DNA of 49,790 bases from Flavobacterium sp. HTF (GCF_003105115.1 NZ_QETH01000030.1:1-49790), one strand, 5' to 3'; numbered from the stretch's first letter, positions 33,477-43,341 are shown. Program-made: numbers and translations. Notes: a model not told the origin generated them from the letters alone.

Positions 33477-35585
33477 ATGTCTAATAATCTTCTGGAAACC
33501 CCAATCGAATACTTAAAAGGTGTTGGTCCGAGTCGCGGCCAGCTGCTTCGCAAGGAATTGGGAATTCATAAATATGGAGATTTGATTAATTTTTTTCCGA
33601 ACCGCTATATCGACAGAACCCGCTATTATAAGATAAACGAACTTCAAAATACAGGCTCTGAGGTTCAGATTATCGGAAAAATAATTAATATCAAAACAGT
33701 TGAGTTTGCTAAAAACAAAAAACGTCTTGTTGCCACTTTCGTGGATGATACAGGACAAATTGATTTAAACTGGTTTCAGGGGCACAAATGGGTTCGCGAG
33801 AGTCTGAAACTGAACGAGGTTTGTGTAATTTTTGGAAAATGTTCTTTGTACGGAAGCCAGTTTAGTATGGCACATCCGGAAATTGAACTGTTAAGTGAGC
33901 ATGAAAAAAGCCTGCGTTCTGCCATGCAGCCCGTTTATCCTTCTACGGAAACGCTGACAAACAGAGGAATTTCAAACAGAACGATCAATAAATTAATGCA
34001 ACAGCTGTTTATTGAAACCCAGGCTTTGTTTATGGAAACTTTTCCGCAGTATTTAATGGACGAAGTAAAACTGATTTCTAAAAAAGCCGCTTTATTCAAT
34101 ATACATTTTCCGAAAAGTACGGATGCTTTAGCGAAAGCGCAATTTCGTTTAAAGTTTGAGGAATTGTTTTTCATCCAGTTGCAGTTAATCACAAAAAACC
34201 TCATTCGGAAACATAAAATAAAAGGGCATCCTTTCACGAAAGTGGGAGAACTTTTTAATGAATTCTATCAAAATCATTTGCCGTTTAATCTGACCAATGC
34301 ACAGAAAAGAGTGATCAAAGAAATTCGGTCAGATATGGGAAGCAATGCCCAGATGAACCGTTTATTACAGGGAGACGTAGGTTCTGGAAAAACAATTGTG
34401 GCTTTTATGAGCATGCTTTTGGCTATTGATAATGGTTTTCAGGCCTGTTTGATGGCACCAACGGAAATTCTGGCCAATCAGCATTTCATCGGATTATCCG
34501 AACTGGCTAAAACATTAAATATCAACATCAAAATACTAACCGGTTCAACCAAAACTGCAGCCAGAAAAGTAATTCATGAAGAACTTGAAAATGGAACTTT
34601 GCATATTTTAATCGGCACGCATGCTTTGTTGGAAGACAAAGTAAAATTTAAAAATTTAGGCTTGTCTGTGATTGATGAGCAGCATCGTTTTGGTGTGGAG
34701 CAGCGTTCTAAATTATGGAAGAAAAATGATATTCCGCCGCACGTTTTAGTCATGACCGCTACTCCTATTCCGAGGACTCTGGCGATGAGTTTATACGGAG
34801 ATTTAGATATTTCTGTAATTGATGAATTGCCGCCGGGAAGAAAACCAATTCAAACCGTGCACCGTTACGACACGAATCGACTGAAAGTCTGGAAATTCCT
34901 TCGGGATGAAATTGCAAAAGGAAGACAAATCTATATCGTTTATCCGTTGATTCAGGAATCTGAAAAAATGGATTACAAGGATTTAATGGATGGCTATGAA
35001 AGTATTTCAAGAGATTTTCCGCTGCCTCAGTATTCAATTTCGATTTTGCACGGAAAAATGAAACCCGCAGATAAAGATGCCGAAATGAAACGCTTTTCTG
35101 AAGGTAAAACCAATATCATGGTGGCCACAACGGTAATTGAGGTGGGTGTAAATGTACCGAATGCCAGTGTAATGATCATAGAAAGTGCCGAACGTTTTGG
35201 ACTGTCACAATTACACCAGCTGCGCGGGCGCGTTGGCCGTGGTGCCGAACAAAGTTATTGTATCCTGATGACCAGCCATAAACTGAGTTCCGACAGCAAA
35301 ACGCGTATGGAAACAATGGTACAGACCAACGATGGTTTTGAAATTGCCGAAGTTGACCTTAAACTTCGCGGTCCCGGAGATTTGATGGGAACACAGCAAA
35401 GCGGTGTCCTGAATCTGCAGATTGCCGATATTGTAAGAGACCGTGATATTTTATCTTTAGGTAGAAATTATGCCATGAAAATATTAAAAGAAGATCCCGC
35501 ACTCCAAAAACCCGAACACGCAATCCTAAAAGCCGTCTTTATAGAACTCACTAAGAAGAAGAATATTTGGAATTATATTAGTTGA
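33477..35585 (+). CDS. recG: ATP-dependent DNA helicase RecG
   Basis: This 702-aa helicase reverses stalled forks and branch-migrates Holliday junctions. It has the N-terminal wedge/OB domain (TGSEVQIIGKI, then VATFVDDTGQIDLNWFQG). The SF2 core follows: Walker A GDVGSGKT near 299-306, DEQH (VIDEQHRFGV) near 399, TATPIPRT, and C-terminal GRVGRG and a PGDLMGTQQSG signature typical of RecG. Length is normal for the family. The gene stands alone between convergent and divergent neighbours. Confidence 0.97.
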   Translation: MSNNLLETPIEYLKGVGPSRGQLLRKELGIHKYGDLINFFPNRYIDRTRYYKINELQNTGSEVQIIGKIINIKTVEFAKNKKRLVATFVDDTGQIDLNWFQGHKWVRESLKLNEVCVIFGKCSLYGSQFSMAHPEIELLSEHEKSLRSAMQPVYPSTETLTNRGISNRTINKLMQQLFIETQALFMETFPQYLMDEVKLISKKAALFNIHFPKSTDALAKAQFRLKFEELFFIQLQLITKNLIRKHKIKGHPFTKVGELFNEFYQNHLPFNLTNAQKRVIKEIRSDMGSNAQMNRLLQGDVGSGKTIVAFMSMLLAIDNGFQACLMAPTEILANQHFIGLSELAKTLNINIKILTGSTKTAARKVIHEELENGTLHILIGTHALLEDKVKFKNLGLSVIDEQHRFGVEQRSKLWKKNDIPPHVLVMTATPIPRTLAMSLYGDLDISVIDELPPGRKPIQTVHRYDTNRLKVWKFLRDEIAKGRQIYIVYPLIQESEKMDYKDLMDGYESISRDFPLPQYSISILHGKMKPADKDAEMKRFSEGKTNIMVATTVIEVGVNVPNASVMIIESAERFGLSQLHQLRGRVGRGAEQSYCILMTSHKLSSDSKTRMETMVQTNDGFEIAEVDLKLRGPGDLMGTQQSGVLNLQIADIVRDRDILSLGRNYAMKILKEDPALQKPEHAILKAVFIELTKKKNIWNYIS

Positions 35586-35589
35586 GGGA

Positions 35590-35757
35590 CAAAGGTACAG
35601 AGGGACAAAGGTGCAAAGGTGTTGAGATAGTAATGTATTCTAAGATTTTTAATTTTAAAATTTCGCGAATTATGTTTTTTAAAAGCTGAAAGTATTATCT
35701 CAAGCTTCTGGATAGCAACTTAATACCTTTGCACCTTTGTACCTCTGCAGCTTTGAA
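35590..35757. repeat. Iterated CAAAGG inverted repeat between recG and PAS gene
   Basis: About 30 nt of CAAAGGT-type units (35590-35620, with ACAGAGG and GTGCAAAGG) is repeated in inverted orientation at 35724-35757 (CCTTTGCACC, TTTGTACCTCTG). The two arms lie about 100 nt apart in the gap between convergent recG and the PAS gene. The remaining 150 bp of the gap is AT-rich without other features. A bidirectional terminator or a mobile intergenic repeat are both possible. Confidence 0.7.
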
Positions 35758-35904
35758 CCTTCAAAAAAAACACTTCAAAGTATCATCTTAAACCCTCCGT
35801 GTTTAAGTCTAAAACATTCTATTAAATTAGTAAGCTTGATAGATTTGGGGCAAAAAAGCTTTACTATTTTAGAGCTGATACAATGAAGCGTATTTTTATC
35901 TTAT

Positions 35905-36507
35905 CTATTTCTTTTTGACATCTTTCTTTTCGAAAAAGCCATTAAAAAAACCTTTTTTTACTTTGTTTTTGTCATCTTTTCCCGTTGCCACCAGATGATC
36001 TACATATTCCATATAAGATTTGTTTCTTTCTTCAAGAAAACCAACCAGATATTCCTCAGAAGCGTGAATTCCGCTTGCTTCTTCAATATGCAGCAGTTTT
36101 TTGTACAGCGGTTCGATAAATTTTACAATTATATCTTCAGGGACTGATTTTCGGGTTCCGAAGAAACCCACAATTTCCCCATCAGAATCAGAAATGATTT
36201 TGAAATCTGTAATTACCCAATAAAATCTGCCTGTTTTAGACATATTCTTTATAATAGCATGGATATTCTGATTGGCTTTGATACTATCCCACAAAAATTT
36301 AAAAATAACCCTTGGCATATCAGGATGACGAATAACGTTGTGCGGCTGTCCGATGAGTTCAAATTCATCATAACCCGATACATCAATAAAAGCTTCATTA
36401 GCATATAAAATTGTTCCTTTTGTATCTGTTTTACTGAGTAATACTTTAGTTTTATTCCAATCAACTTCTCTGTCGGATGGAGTCGGGCGGGTAATTCTGG
36501 TATCCAT
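35905..36507 (-). CDS. PAS-domain signalling protein (Aer-like)
   Basis: This 200-aa protein carries one PAS domain (about 25-125) with the Aer-type core GQPHNVIRHPDMPR and a following FWDSIKANQ and GRFYWVITDFKI. Aer-like PAS domains bind FAD and sense redox state or oxygen. A helical region follows, but there is no kinase, cyclase or methyl-accepting domain, and the end is basic (KKDVKKK). It lies in a minus-strand cluster with a 105-aa gene and a degenerate kinase-like membrane protein and may pass a redox signal to a partner. Confidence 0.75.
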   Translation of the reverse strand: MDTRITRPTPSDREVDWNKTKVLLSKTDTKGTILYANEAFIDVSGYDEFELIGQPHNVIRHPDMPRVIFKFLWDSIKANQNIHAIIKNMSKTGRFYWVITDFKIISDSDGEIVGFFGTRKSVPEDIIVKFIEPLYKKLLHIEEASGIHASEEYLVGFLEERNKSYMEYVDHLVATGKDDKNKVKKGFFNGFFEKKDVKKK

Positions 36508-36580
36508 AATTTTTTATTTAATAATTAATATGCTATTATTTTGTGCTTTTAAAAATGTCTTTTCTAAAGTAATATTCTCA

Positions 36581-36898
36581 TTAAAGATCGTTTTCTAAAA
36601 TAATCAAGGTGTCTTTTATTTTCCTGAAAACCGCTTCGAGTTCCTCTTCCAGCCAGTCCGGGAGAGTTGCATCGTTGGCTAACTTGAGATGCTGGATATC
36701 ATTGGCAATCTGGATAAGTTTTTTGTATTGAAAATCCAGATTTTTTGCATTTGGATTACCCTTGTACTCACTAAATATAGAAGCAACTTCTTTTCCAAAT
36801 TCGGTTTCACTTCCTATTTTCTCATACGAATTTGAATCAAAAGATTTTTTGAGAGAATCGAGCATTGTTTTTGCTGATTCAAAATCATGTTTGGACAT
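36581..36898 (-). CDS. Small helical protein next to PAS gene
   Basis: This 105-aa, acidic, all-helical protein (SAKTMLDSLKKSFDS, then DFQYKKLIQIANDIQHL) has no motif I recognise. It lies 73 bp from the PAS gene and 62 bp from the kinase-like gene in the same direction. It may be an adaptor in that signalling cluster, by position only. Confidence 0.55.
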   Translation of the reverse strand: MSKHDFESAKTMLDSLKKSFDSNSYEKIGSETEFGKEVASIFSEYKGNPNAKNLDFQYKKLIQIANDIQHLKLANDATLPDWLEEELEAVFRKIKDTLIILENDL

Positions 36899-36960
36899 AC
36901 AATAAGAATTTAAGTTAAAAACTGATTGATTTAATATACTTTAATACAGCTCAGCGCTAA

Positions 36961-37815
36961 TCAGGAAACCCTGTTTGCTGATTTACCATGAATATCATTG
37001 ACCAAATCATCAATTTTTTTAGCACTTTCTCTCATCATTTCCAGATAACTCAGCAGTTTATCGTTATCGGTATGCCCTTTTGAAACATCAATTAGTTTTA
37101 AAACAGAATTTACCGGAAGCTTTAAATCCTGTGCCGTTCTGTAAACAAAAACATTAAACTCATTATTGGCCGATAACGAACTGTATTTTGCAGATGCCAG
37201 TTTTATATTTTCCAGTTCGTACTCGTCAGATATTTTAGAAATATGTTTTTGACTGTGTTCTTTAAAATAATAAGCCCAGTACCCATTCATAAAGAATACA
37301 ACAGCGGCCAAAACAACATGAATAAGAAGCGTTTCTAAATCAAAATTTACCTGTGAAAAATACAATTGCAGCCCTTTTGGATCATTATATACAAAACTCT
37401 GCATATAGGCTAAACCTGCGTGGTGCAGCACTACCAAAAGCGTAAGCGGTATTTGTAATCTCCAGTTCTGATAAATAATCAGAATCGTACTGGCAATGAA
37501 TACTGTAAAATGCATCTCGAACAAACCATGCATCTGATAAATGTATTGTGCCATAAAAATAGCCAGCACTACAGATAATACGTATTGGTAAAAATTAGAT
37601 TTTTTAAGAAACCATTTTGCAGAATAATATAATAAAAGATTGATCGTACCCACACCCACACCGATCTCAAAAGTATCGTATTTAAAGGCCAGAGCGATTC
37701 CGAGTAGGAAATAGATAGCCAGAACGTAATTGATAATGGTATCAGACTTTTGAGTCATGGTTGACGTAAAACTGTGCAGGTAATCCTGTTCATTCAAACT
37801 AGCTTTTGTTTTCAT
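36961..37815 (-). CDS. Membrane protein with degenerate histidine-kinase dimerisation region
   Basis: This 284-aa protein has about six transmembrane segments (25-185) and a cytoplasmic helix (195-275) that resembles a HisKA dimerisation helix: TAQDLKLPVNSVLKLIDVSK. In active kinases the position equivalent to Q229 is the phospho-accepting His (HDLRxPLNS). There is no ATP-binding HATPase domain. It is therefore a kinase relative that has lost both catalytic features and may act as a sensor or dimerising scaffold. It clusters with the PAS gene. Confidence 0.65.
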   Translation of the reverse strand: MKTKASLNEQDYLHSFTSTMTQKSDTIINYVLAIYFLLGIALAFKYDTFEIGVGVGTINLLLYYSAKWFLKKSNFYQYVLSVVLAIFMAQYIYQMHGLFEMHFTVFIASTILIIYQNWRLQIPLTLLVVLHHAGLAYMQSFVYNDPKGLQLYFSQVNFDLETLLIHVVLAAVVFFMNGYWAYYFKEHSQKHISKISDEYELENIKLASAKYSSLSANNEFNVFVYRTAQDLKLPVNSVLKLIDVSKGHTDNDKLLSYLEMMRESAKKIDDLVNDIHGKSANRVS

Positions 37816-37845
37816 AATTTTGGTTTTTGGGTTAAGGGGTTAGAT

Positions 37846-38445
37846 TTATTTAGTGCATTTTGGTAACGAACATCCGTAAGCTCTTAGAGCCAAAGCATTA
37901 AACGAGGGGCTTTTGGTTTGCTGCAGCAAAGCGTCAATTGCCATTTGGGCATAATTGCTGTCAGCATTAGTGCAATATCTGGTTTTGTTATAATTTCCAC
38001 GGTAATATAAATTGTGCGAAGGGTCAATAATAACGGCCTGGGGCGTTGAGAAAACACCACATTTTTCTGCCATTGCCGAATCAAAATAAACCGGAACATC
38101 GGCTCCAAATTTTTTCTGGATTTCCTCAATGGTAAAATTTTTATGTTTGTTGAGGACTACGATTTTAAAATTGAGCTGATCTCCATATTTTTTGATCAAA
38201 CCGCTTACATGAGGGATATTAAAACGGGAACATGGACAATCAGGATTAAAGAAATGGATAAAAACCGGCTTGTTGTTGGTAACCCAGCATTTTCCTAAAT
38301 CAATTCTGGATCCCATCGCAATCTGATGGTAGTTTTTAGGGACAGGCGTTGGAAGACTGTATTTGAATTCATTTTGCCAAAATAAATAGGATATTGCAAA
38401 CAGCAATAAGCATAACCATAAGCCAAGCAATAATTTTTTCGCCAT
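37846..38445 (-). CDS. Membrane-anchored thioredoxin-like protein
   Basis: This 199-aa protein has an N-terminal signal/anchor helix (AKKLLLGLWLCLLLFAISYLF) and a thioredoxin/redoxin fold with FFNPDCPCSRFNIPHV. The CPC segment replaces a classical CxxC. Further cysteines occur near EKCGVFSTPQ, at RYCTN and near the C-terminus. It probably handles thiol-disulfide chemistry on the periplasmic side. The ATG at 38445 is preferred to one at 38478 because it gives a normal signal sequence. It is 30 bp from the kinase-like gene. Confidence 0.7.
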   Translation of the reverse strand: MAKKLLLGLWLCLLLFAISYLFWQNEFKYSLPTPVPKNYHQIAMGSRIDLGKCWVTNNKPVFIHFFNPDCPCSRFNIPHVSGLIKKYGDQLNFKIVVLNKHKNFTIEEIQKKFGADVPVYFDSAMAEKCGVFSTPQAVIIDPSHNLYYRGNYNKTRYCTNADSNYAQMAIDALLQQTKSPSFNALALRAYGCSLPKCTK

Positions 38446-38470
38446 AAATAAGTAGTTTTTGGAAAGAAAC

Positions 38471-38497
38471 ATTAACAATTTATAAACAATTGTTAAT
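38471..38497. repeat. Inverted repeat upstream of the thioredoxin-like gene
   Basis: ATTAACAATT (38471-38480) and AATTGTTAAT (38488-38497) form a perfect 10-bp inverted repeat with a 7-nt spacer. It lies between the thioredoxin-like and efflux genes and could be an operator. The rest of the 600-bp gap up to 39084 is AT-rich, with the two sites listed next and nothing else recognised. Confidence 0.5.
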
Positions 38498-38973
38498 TAA
38501 TTGATTTTATAAATTAATAATTTTAACTTAAAAACAAATAAAAAACCTACACATTTTAACGCTTAAGCTCCAAAAACATTATTATTCTCACAAAAAATTC
38601 ATCATTTTGTTTAAGCTTATCAATGTTACGAATAAAATCGATAAAGTGCAAAAAAAATCAGACAAAATGCAGATATTTATTTATTTGAAAGAAATTACTT
38701 AAATTAAAATATATTTTTGAGTAAAATTACGTGAGTAAAAACAGACAAATAGCGTCATTAAAAGGTGTTTATTGGAAAATTTGTTAAAAAATTAAAAAAA
38801 AGCCAATATCGCATTAAACCAAATAATAAAAACGCAGTCTAAACTCTTCATGACTATATCCTAATTTAAAACACGGAAAAAACTATTGATGACCAAATTA
38901 CATTTATCACTATAACAAACACAAAAAAAAACACATTACTAACTGATTTACAACATTTTAAAACTAATGTAAA

Positions 38974-38989
38974 GATTTGTACATACAAA
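38974..38989. promoter_or_regulatory. Candidate operator upstream of the efflux operon
   Basis: ATTTGTA-CA-TACAAAT is a perfect 7-bp inverted repeat, with outer AACATTT/AAATGTT arms at 38951 and 38986. It lies about 45 bp before a TAATTTTG -7 box and could bind a TetR- or MarR-type regulator encoded elsewhere. Confidence 0.4.
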
Positions 38990-39032
38990 TGTTAAATAAA
39001 AAATAAGCTCTTTAGTATTCAGTTCAAAAAGC

Positions 39033-39040
39033 TAATTTTG
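39033..39040 (+). promoter_or_regulatory. Host-type -7 box of the efflux operon
   Basis: TAATTTTG matches the Bacteroidota TAnnTTTG consensus 45 bp before the adaptor ATG. No clear TTG at -33 is seen, so the promoter may be weak or need activation. Confidence 0.5.
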
Positions 39041-39084
39041 TACACTTACCTAAACACATACCAAAATACATTTACCTCAATTTT

Positions 39085-40146
39085 ATGAAAGTAAAAAACC
39101 TAATTTATGCCCTTCTTATTATCGGAATTGGAGGGTTTATTGCCTACAGAATCATATCTAATAAAAGTAAAAACGAAGAATCTAAAAAATTCGGAGACAA
39201 AGACAACCCTACTTCTGTAACCGGAATTGTGGTCAAAACATCTACATTTGATAATAACCTATCCTTATCAGGTTCTATTGAAGCCAATGAACAAGTAGAG
39301 ATTCACAGTGAAGTTTCGGGTATTGTGGAAGGTATTTACTTTAATGAAGGTACTAATGTAAATAAAGGTCAGGTTCTTTTTAAAGTAAATGATATTGAGT
39401 TAAGAGCACAACTAAGACAGGCTGTTACAAAAGAGAATCTGGCAGGAGAAAACCAGAGAAGAGCAAAACTGTTACTTCAGAAAGAAGCCATTAGCCAGGA
39501 AGAATTTGATGTTGCCAATGCAGACTACGCTTCCGCGAAAGCACAAAGCCAGCTAATCAGCGCCCAAATTGCCAAAACTTCCGTGAAAGCGCCTTTCTCA
39601 GGAAAAATCGGTTTACGTTCCATATCTCCGGGAACTTATATCACCCCTGCCCTTTTAGTTGCCAAACTAGTTAACACGGGCAAGTTAAAAATCACATTTT
39701 CTATTCCTGAAAAATATGCTTCACAAGTAAAATCAGGATCAAATATCGAATTTACTGTTTCTGGATCTGAAAAGGTATATGCCGCAAAAATATATGCGAT
39801 TGAGCCCGAAGTGGCTGTAGCAACACGTACTCTTCAAATTCGTGCCATAGCCGTTAATACGGACGGAAAACTATTTCCCGGTACTTTTGCAGATGTAAAA
39901 CTTCCTTTAAATATTATTAAAGACGCTATCGTAGTTCCTTCAGAAGCTATTGTACCTGTGCAGAGTGGTAAAAAAGTGTTTATCGCCAATATGGGAAAAG
40001 CCAAAGAAGTGATGGTGGACGCTACTACCAGAACAGATGCTTCGATCTTAATTTTATCGGGGCTAAAAGCCGGAGATACCCTCATTACAAGTGGTGTTAT
40101 GTCCTTAAAAAATGACGCTCCAATAAAAGTGAAAGTTAAAAAATAA
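39085..40146 (+). CDS. RND efflux periplasmic adaptor (membrane fusion protein)
   Basis: This 353-aa protein links an inner-membrane RND pump to an outer-membrane channel. It has an N-terminal membrane anchor (LIYALLIIGIGGFIAYRI), a lipoyl-like domain (VEIHSEVSGIVEGIYFNEG and KAPFSGKIGLRSISPG), an alpha-hairpin between them and C-terminal beta-barrel/MP domains (SEAIVPVQSGKKV, VMSLKNDAP). No lipobox is seen. It is the first gene of a three-gene efflux operon, with 99 bp to the pump. Confidence 0.93.
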   Translation: MKVKNLIYALLIIGIGGFIAYRIISNKSKNEESKKFGDKDNPTSVTGIVVKTSTFDNNLSLSGSIEANEQVEIHSEVSGIVEGIYFNEGTNVNKGQVLFKVNDIELRAQLRQAVTKENLAGENQRRAKLLLQKEAISQEEFDVANADYASAKAQSQLISAQIAKTSVKAPFSGKIGLRSISPGTYITPALLVAKLVNTGKLKITFSIPEKYASQVKSGSNIEFTVSGSEKVYAAKIYAIEPEVAVATRTLQIRAIAVNTDGKLFPGTFADVKLPLNIIKDAIVVPSEAIVPVQSGKKVFIANMGKAKEVMVDATTRTDASILILSGLKAGDTLITSGVMSLKNDAPIKVKVKK

Positions 40147-40210
40147 TTTAGTCTTAAAGTTTAAAGTCATAAAGTCTAAAGACAAAAAACTTGAAAATAG
40201 ATATTTAGCA

Positions 40211-40241
40211 ATCTAAAATCTATGATCTAAAATCTAAAATC
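40211..40241. repeat. ATCTAAA iterations between adaptor and pump genes
   Basis: Five partly regular (A)ATCTAAA units fill the 30 bp just before the pump start. The same unit occurs before recG at about 33450-33472, so it appears to be a host intergenic repeat. Confidence 0.6.
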
Positions 40242-40245
40242 TCAT

Positions 40246-43200
40246 ATGAGTTTATCAACTACAAGTATAAGAAGACCCGTTTTAACCATTGTACTGAATC
40301 TTTTGATTATTTTATTCGGTTTTATTGGTTATACCTTTTTGGGTGTTCGTGAATTCCCGTCTATTGATCCGGCACAGGTTTCTATCAGAACAAACTATAC
40401 CGGAGCCAATTCAGACATTATTGAATCACAAATTACAGAACCTCTTGAAAAAGCGGTAAATGCAATCGACGGAATTAGAAATATCACTTCGTCAAGTAAT
40501 CAGGGAAGCAGTAACATTACAATCGAATTTAATTTAGATAAAAACTTAGAGGAAGCCGCAAATGATGTTCGTGATAAAGTTTCACAGGCTGTCAGAAGTT
40601 TACCTCAGGATATTGATGCACCGCCTGTAGTTTCCAAAGCAGATGCCGATAGTGAATCTATTATTTCGATGACCGTTCAAAGTGATACAAGAAGTGCTTT
40701 AGAACTAAGTGATTATGCTGAGAATGTCATTTCGCAACGTTTAGAAACCATTCCGGGAGTAAGCGGAGTGCAGATCTGGGGACAAAAGCGTTATGCCATG
40801 CGTTTGTGGATTGATCCTATAAAATTAAACGCCTACAATTGTACGGTTTCTGATGTTCGTAACGCCTTAAACGCTCAAAACGTAGAATTACCATCCGGAA
40901 AATTAACCGGAAACAATACAGAATTAACGGTAAAAACAATCGGAAATCTTTCTAAACCGGAAGAATTCAACAATATTATCATTCGTACAGACGGGGAAAA
41001 AATTGTTCGTCTGAGTGATGTCGGCGGGGCAGAATTAGGGCCGGAAAATATCGAAACCGGATTAACTTCTTCAGGACTTCCGATGATTGGTTTGGCGATT
41101 GTGCCTATGCCGGGAGCCAATTACCTGGATATTTCATCTGAATTTTATAAAAAATATGATGCCTTAAAAAAAGATTTACCAAAGGATATTAAACTAAATA
41201 TTGCCCTTGATAATACCCTTTTCGTAAAAAAATCAGTGCATGAAGTAGCAGAAACCTTAGGGATTTCTATTGTATTGGTAATCATTATTATCTATTTATT
41301 CTTCAGGGACTGGGCAATTGCATTCAGGCCTCTGATTGATATTCCGGTTTCGTTAATTGCTACGTTTTTTATTATGTGGCTTTTCGGATTTTCCATAAAT
41401 GTATTAACTCTTCTGGCTATTGTACTGGCAACTGGTCTGGTTGTGGATGATGGTATTGTAGTGACCGAAAATATCTTTAAAAAGGTTGAAGAAGGAATGT
41501 CGCCAATTGAAGCAGCGATAAAAGGTTCTAATGAAATTTTCTATGCTGTAATCTCGATTTCGGTAACTTTGGCAGCGGTATTTCTACCCGTTATTTTCCT
41601 CGAAGGTTTCGTTGGCCGACTCTTTAGGGAATTTGGAGTTGTAATTGGTGCTGCGGTATTAATTTCTGCCTTTGTATCATTAACCCTAACACCGATGCTG
41701 AACGCTTATTTGATGAAAGGCGGCGAACAGAAAAAATCGAAATTCTATATTAAAACAGAACCGTTTTTTGAAAAATTAAACAGCGGTTATGCCGATTCTT
41801 TGGCCCGTTTCATGAACAAAAAATGGATTAGTTTCCCGATTTTGATTGTGTGTTTCGGATTGATTTATTTGTTTTTCACCATACTTCCAAAAGAGACAGC
41901 TCCTTACGACGACCGTAGTTCTGTAACGATGCGTATGACTACACCTGAAGGTTCGTCTTATGAATACACCAACCGATTTATGCAGGAAATCTCAAAATTG
42001 GTTGATGATTCTATTCCCGAGAAAAAAGTGAGTTTGGTGATTACGGCTCCAGGTTCGGGAGGTTCGGCAGCAAATTCCGGGTTTATCAGGCTTTCATTAA
42101 AAGATCCGGGAGAAAGAGAAAAATCCCAAAAAGATATTGCTGATCAATTATCCAAATGGACGAAAAAATATCCAAATGCCAAAACTTCTGTAATTCAACA
42201 GCCTACCATCGCTGTAAACAGACGTGGAGGATTACCGATACAGTATATCATTCAGGCTCCGACTTTTGAAAAATTAAGAGAAAAAATTCCTGTTTTTATG
42301 GAAGAAGTCGGTAAAAGCGATGTTTTCTCGAATAACGATGTAAACTTAAAATTTAATAAACCTGAAATCAACGTAAGCATTGATCGTGCAAAAGCCGAGA
42401 GTTTAGGAATTTCTATTATTGATATTGCACAAACTTTACAGCTTTCCTTAAGCGGTCAGCGTTTTGGATATTTCATAAAAAACGGAAAACAATATCAGGT
42501 AATCGGGCAATTCGACCAAAAAGACCGCTCCAAACCTTTGGACTTAACTTCAATGTTCGTTAAAAACAAAAGTGGTGAATTAATCCAGATGGACAATGTT
42601 GTTAATATTGAAGAGCAAAGTAATCCTCCGCAATTGTATCATAACAACCGTTATATGTCTGCAACCGTTTCTGCAGGTTTAGCACCTGGGAAAAGTATCA
42701 GTGACGGTATTGAAGCCATGGATCAGATTAAGGCAAAAGTGCTGGACGAAACCTTTACAACCGATTTGAGCGGAGAATCAAGAGATTTCGTAGAAAGTAG
42801 TTCAAATACTTCTTTTGCGTTCGGATTGGCTTTGCTATTAATCTTTTTAATTCTTGCGGCTCAGTTTGAGAGTTTTATTGATCCTTTCATTATTATCCTG
42901 ACTGTGCCAATGGCCGTTGCAGGAGCTTTATTTTCATTATGGCTGTTTAACCAGACATGGAACATCTTTAGTCAGATTGGTACGGTAATGCTTATTGGTC
43001 TGGTTACTAAAAATGGTATTCTGATCGTAGAATTTGCCAATCAGCTTAGAGAACAGGGAAAACCAAAATTAGAAGCTATTTTAGAAGCATCAGAAGCGCG
43101 TTTACGTCCGATTTTAATGACGAGTTTAGCGATTGCTTTAGGAGCATTACCAATTGCGATGTCTTTGGGAGCTGCCTCTACCAGCAGAATCGGAATGGGA

Positions 43201-43341
43201 GTTGTAATTGTTGGAGGAACTATTTTCTCATTGGCTTTAACGCTTTTTGTTATTCCGGCAATTTATTTAATGTGGTCTAAAGCAAGGAAACATTATCCGG
43301 AATTTGACCATATCGAAGAATATGAAAAAGAAAGTAAATAA
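40246..43341 (+). CDS. RND multidrug efflux permease (HAE1/AcrB type)
   Basis: This 1031-aa proton-driven pump has the family's 12-helix topology with two large periplasmic loops. The N-terminal SIRRPVLTIVLNL and VREFPSIDPAQV are typical of HAE1 members. The proton relay pair is D401-D402 in LVVDDGIVVTEN, and K922 in VTKNGILIVEFANQLREQG is the matching basic residue. It expels drugs, bile-like compounds or signals through the TolC-type channel encoded downstream. Confidence 0.97.
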   Translation: MSLSTTSIRRPVLTIVLNLLIILFGFIGYTFLGVREFPSIDPAQVSIRTNYTGANSDIIESQITEPLEKAVNAIDGIRNITSSSNQGSSNITIEFNLDKNLEEAANDVRDKVSQAVRSLPQDIDAPPVVSKADADSESIISMTVQSDTRSALELSDYAENVISQRLETIPGVSGVQIWGQKRYAMRLWIDPIKLNAYNCTVSDVRNALNAQNVELPSGKLTGNNTELTVKTIGNLSKPEEFNNIIIRTDGEKIVRLSDVGGAELGPENIETGLTSSGLPMIGLAIVPMPGANYLDISSEFYKKYDALKKDLPKDIKLNIALDNTLFVKKSVHEVAETLGISIVLVIIIIYLFFRDWAIAFRPLIDIPVSLIATFFIMWLFGFSINVLTLLAIVLATGLVVDDGIVVTENIFKKVEEGMSPIEAAIKGSNEIFYAVISISVTLAAVFLPVIFLEGFVGRLFREFGVVIGAAVLISAFVSLTLTPMLNAYLMKGGEQKKSKFYIKTEPFFEKLNSGYADSLARFMNKKWISFPILIVCFGLIYLFFTILPKETAPYDDRSSVTMRMTTPEGSSYEYTNRFMQEISKLVDDSIPEKKVSLVITAPGSGGSAANSGFIRLSLKDPGEREKSQKDIADQLSKWTKKYPNAKTSVIQQPTIAVNRRGGLPIQYIIQAPTFEKLREKIPVFMEEVGKSDVFSNNDVNLKFNKPEINVSIDRAKAESLGISIIDIAQTLQLSLSGQRFGYFIKNGKQYQVIGQFDQKDRSKPLDLTSMFVKNKSGELIQMDNVVNIEEQSNPPQLYHNNRYMSATVSAGLAPGKSISDGIEAMDQIKAKVLDETFTTDLSGESRDFVESSSNTSFAFGLALLLIFLILAAQFESFIDPFIIILTVPMAVAGALFSLWLFNQTWNIFSQIGTVMLIGLVTKNGILIVEFANQLREQGKPKLEAILEASEARLRPILMTSLAIALGALPIAMSLGAASTSRIGMGVVIVGGTIFSLALTLFVIPAIYLMWSKARKHYPEFDHIEEYEKESK

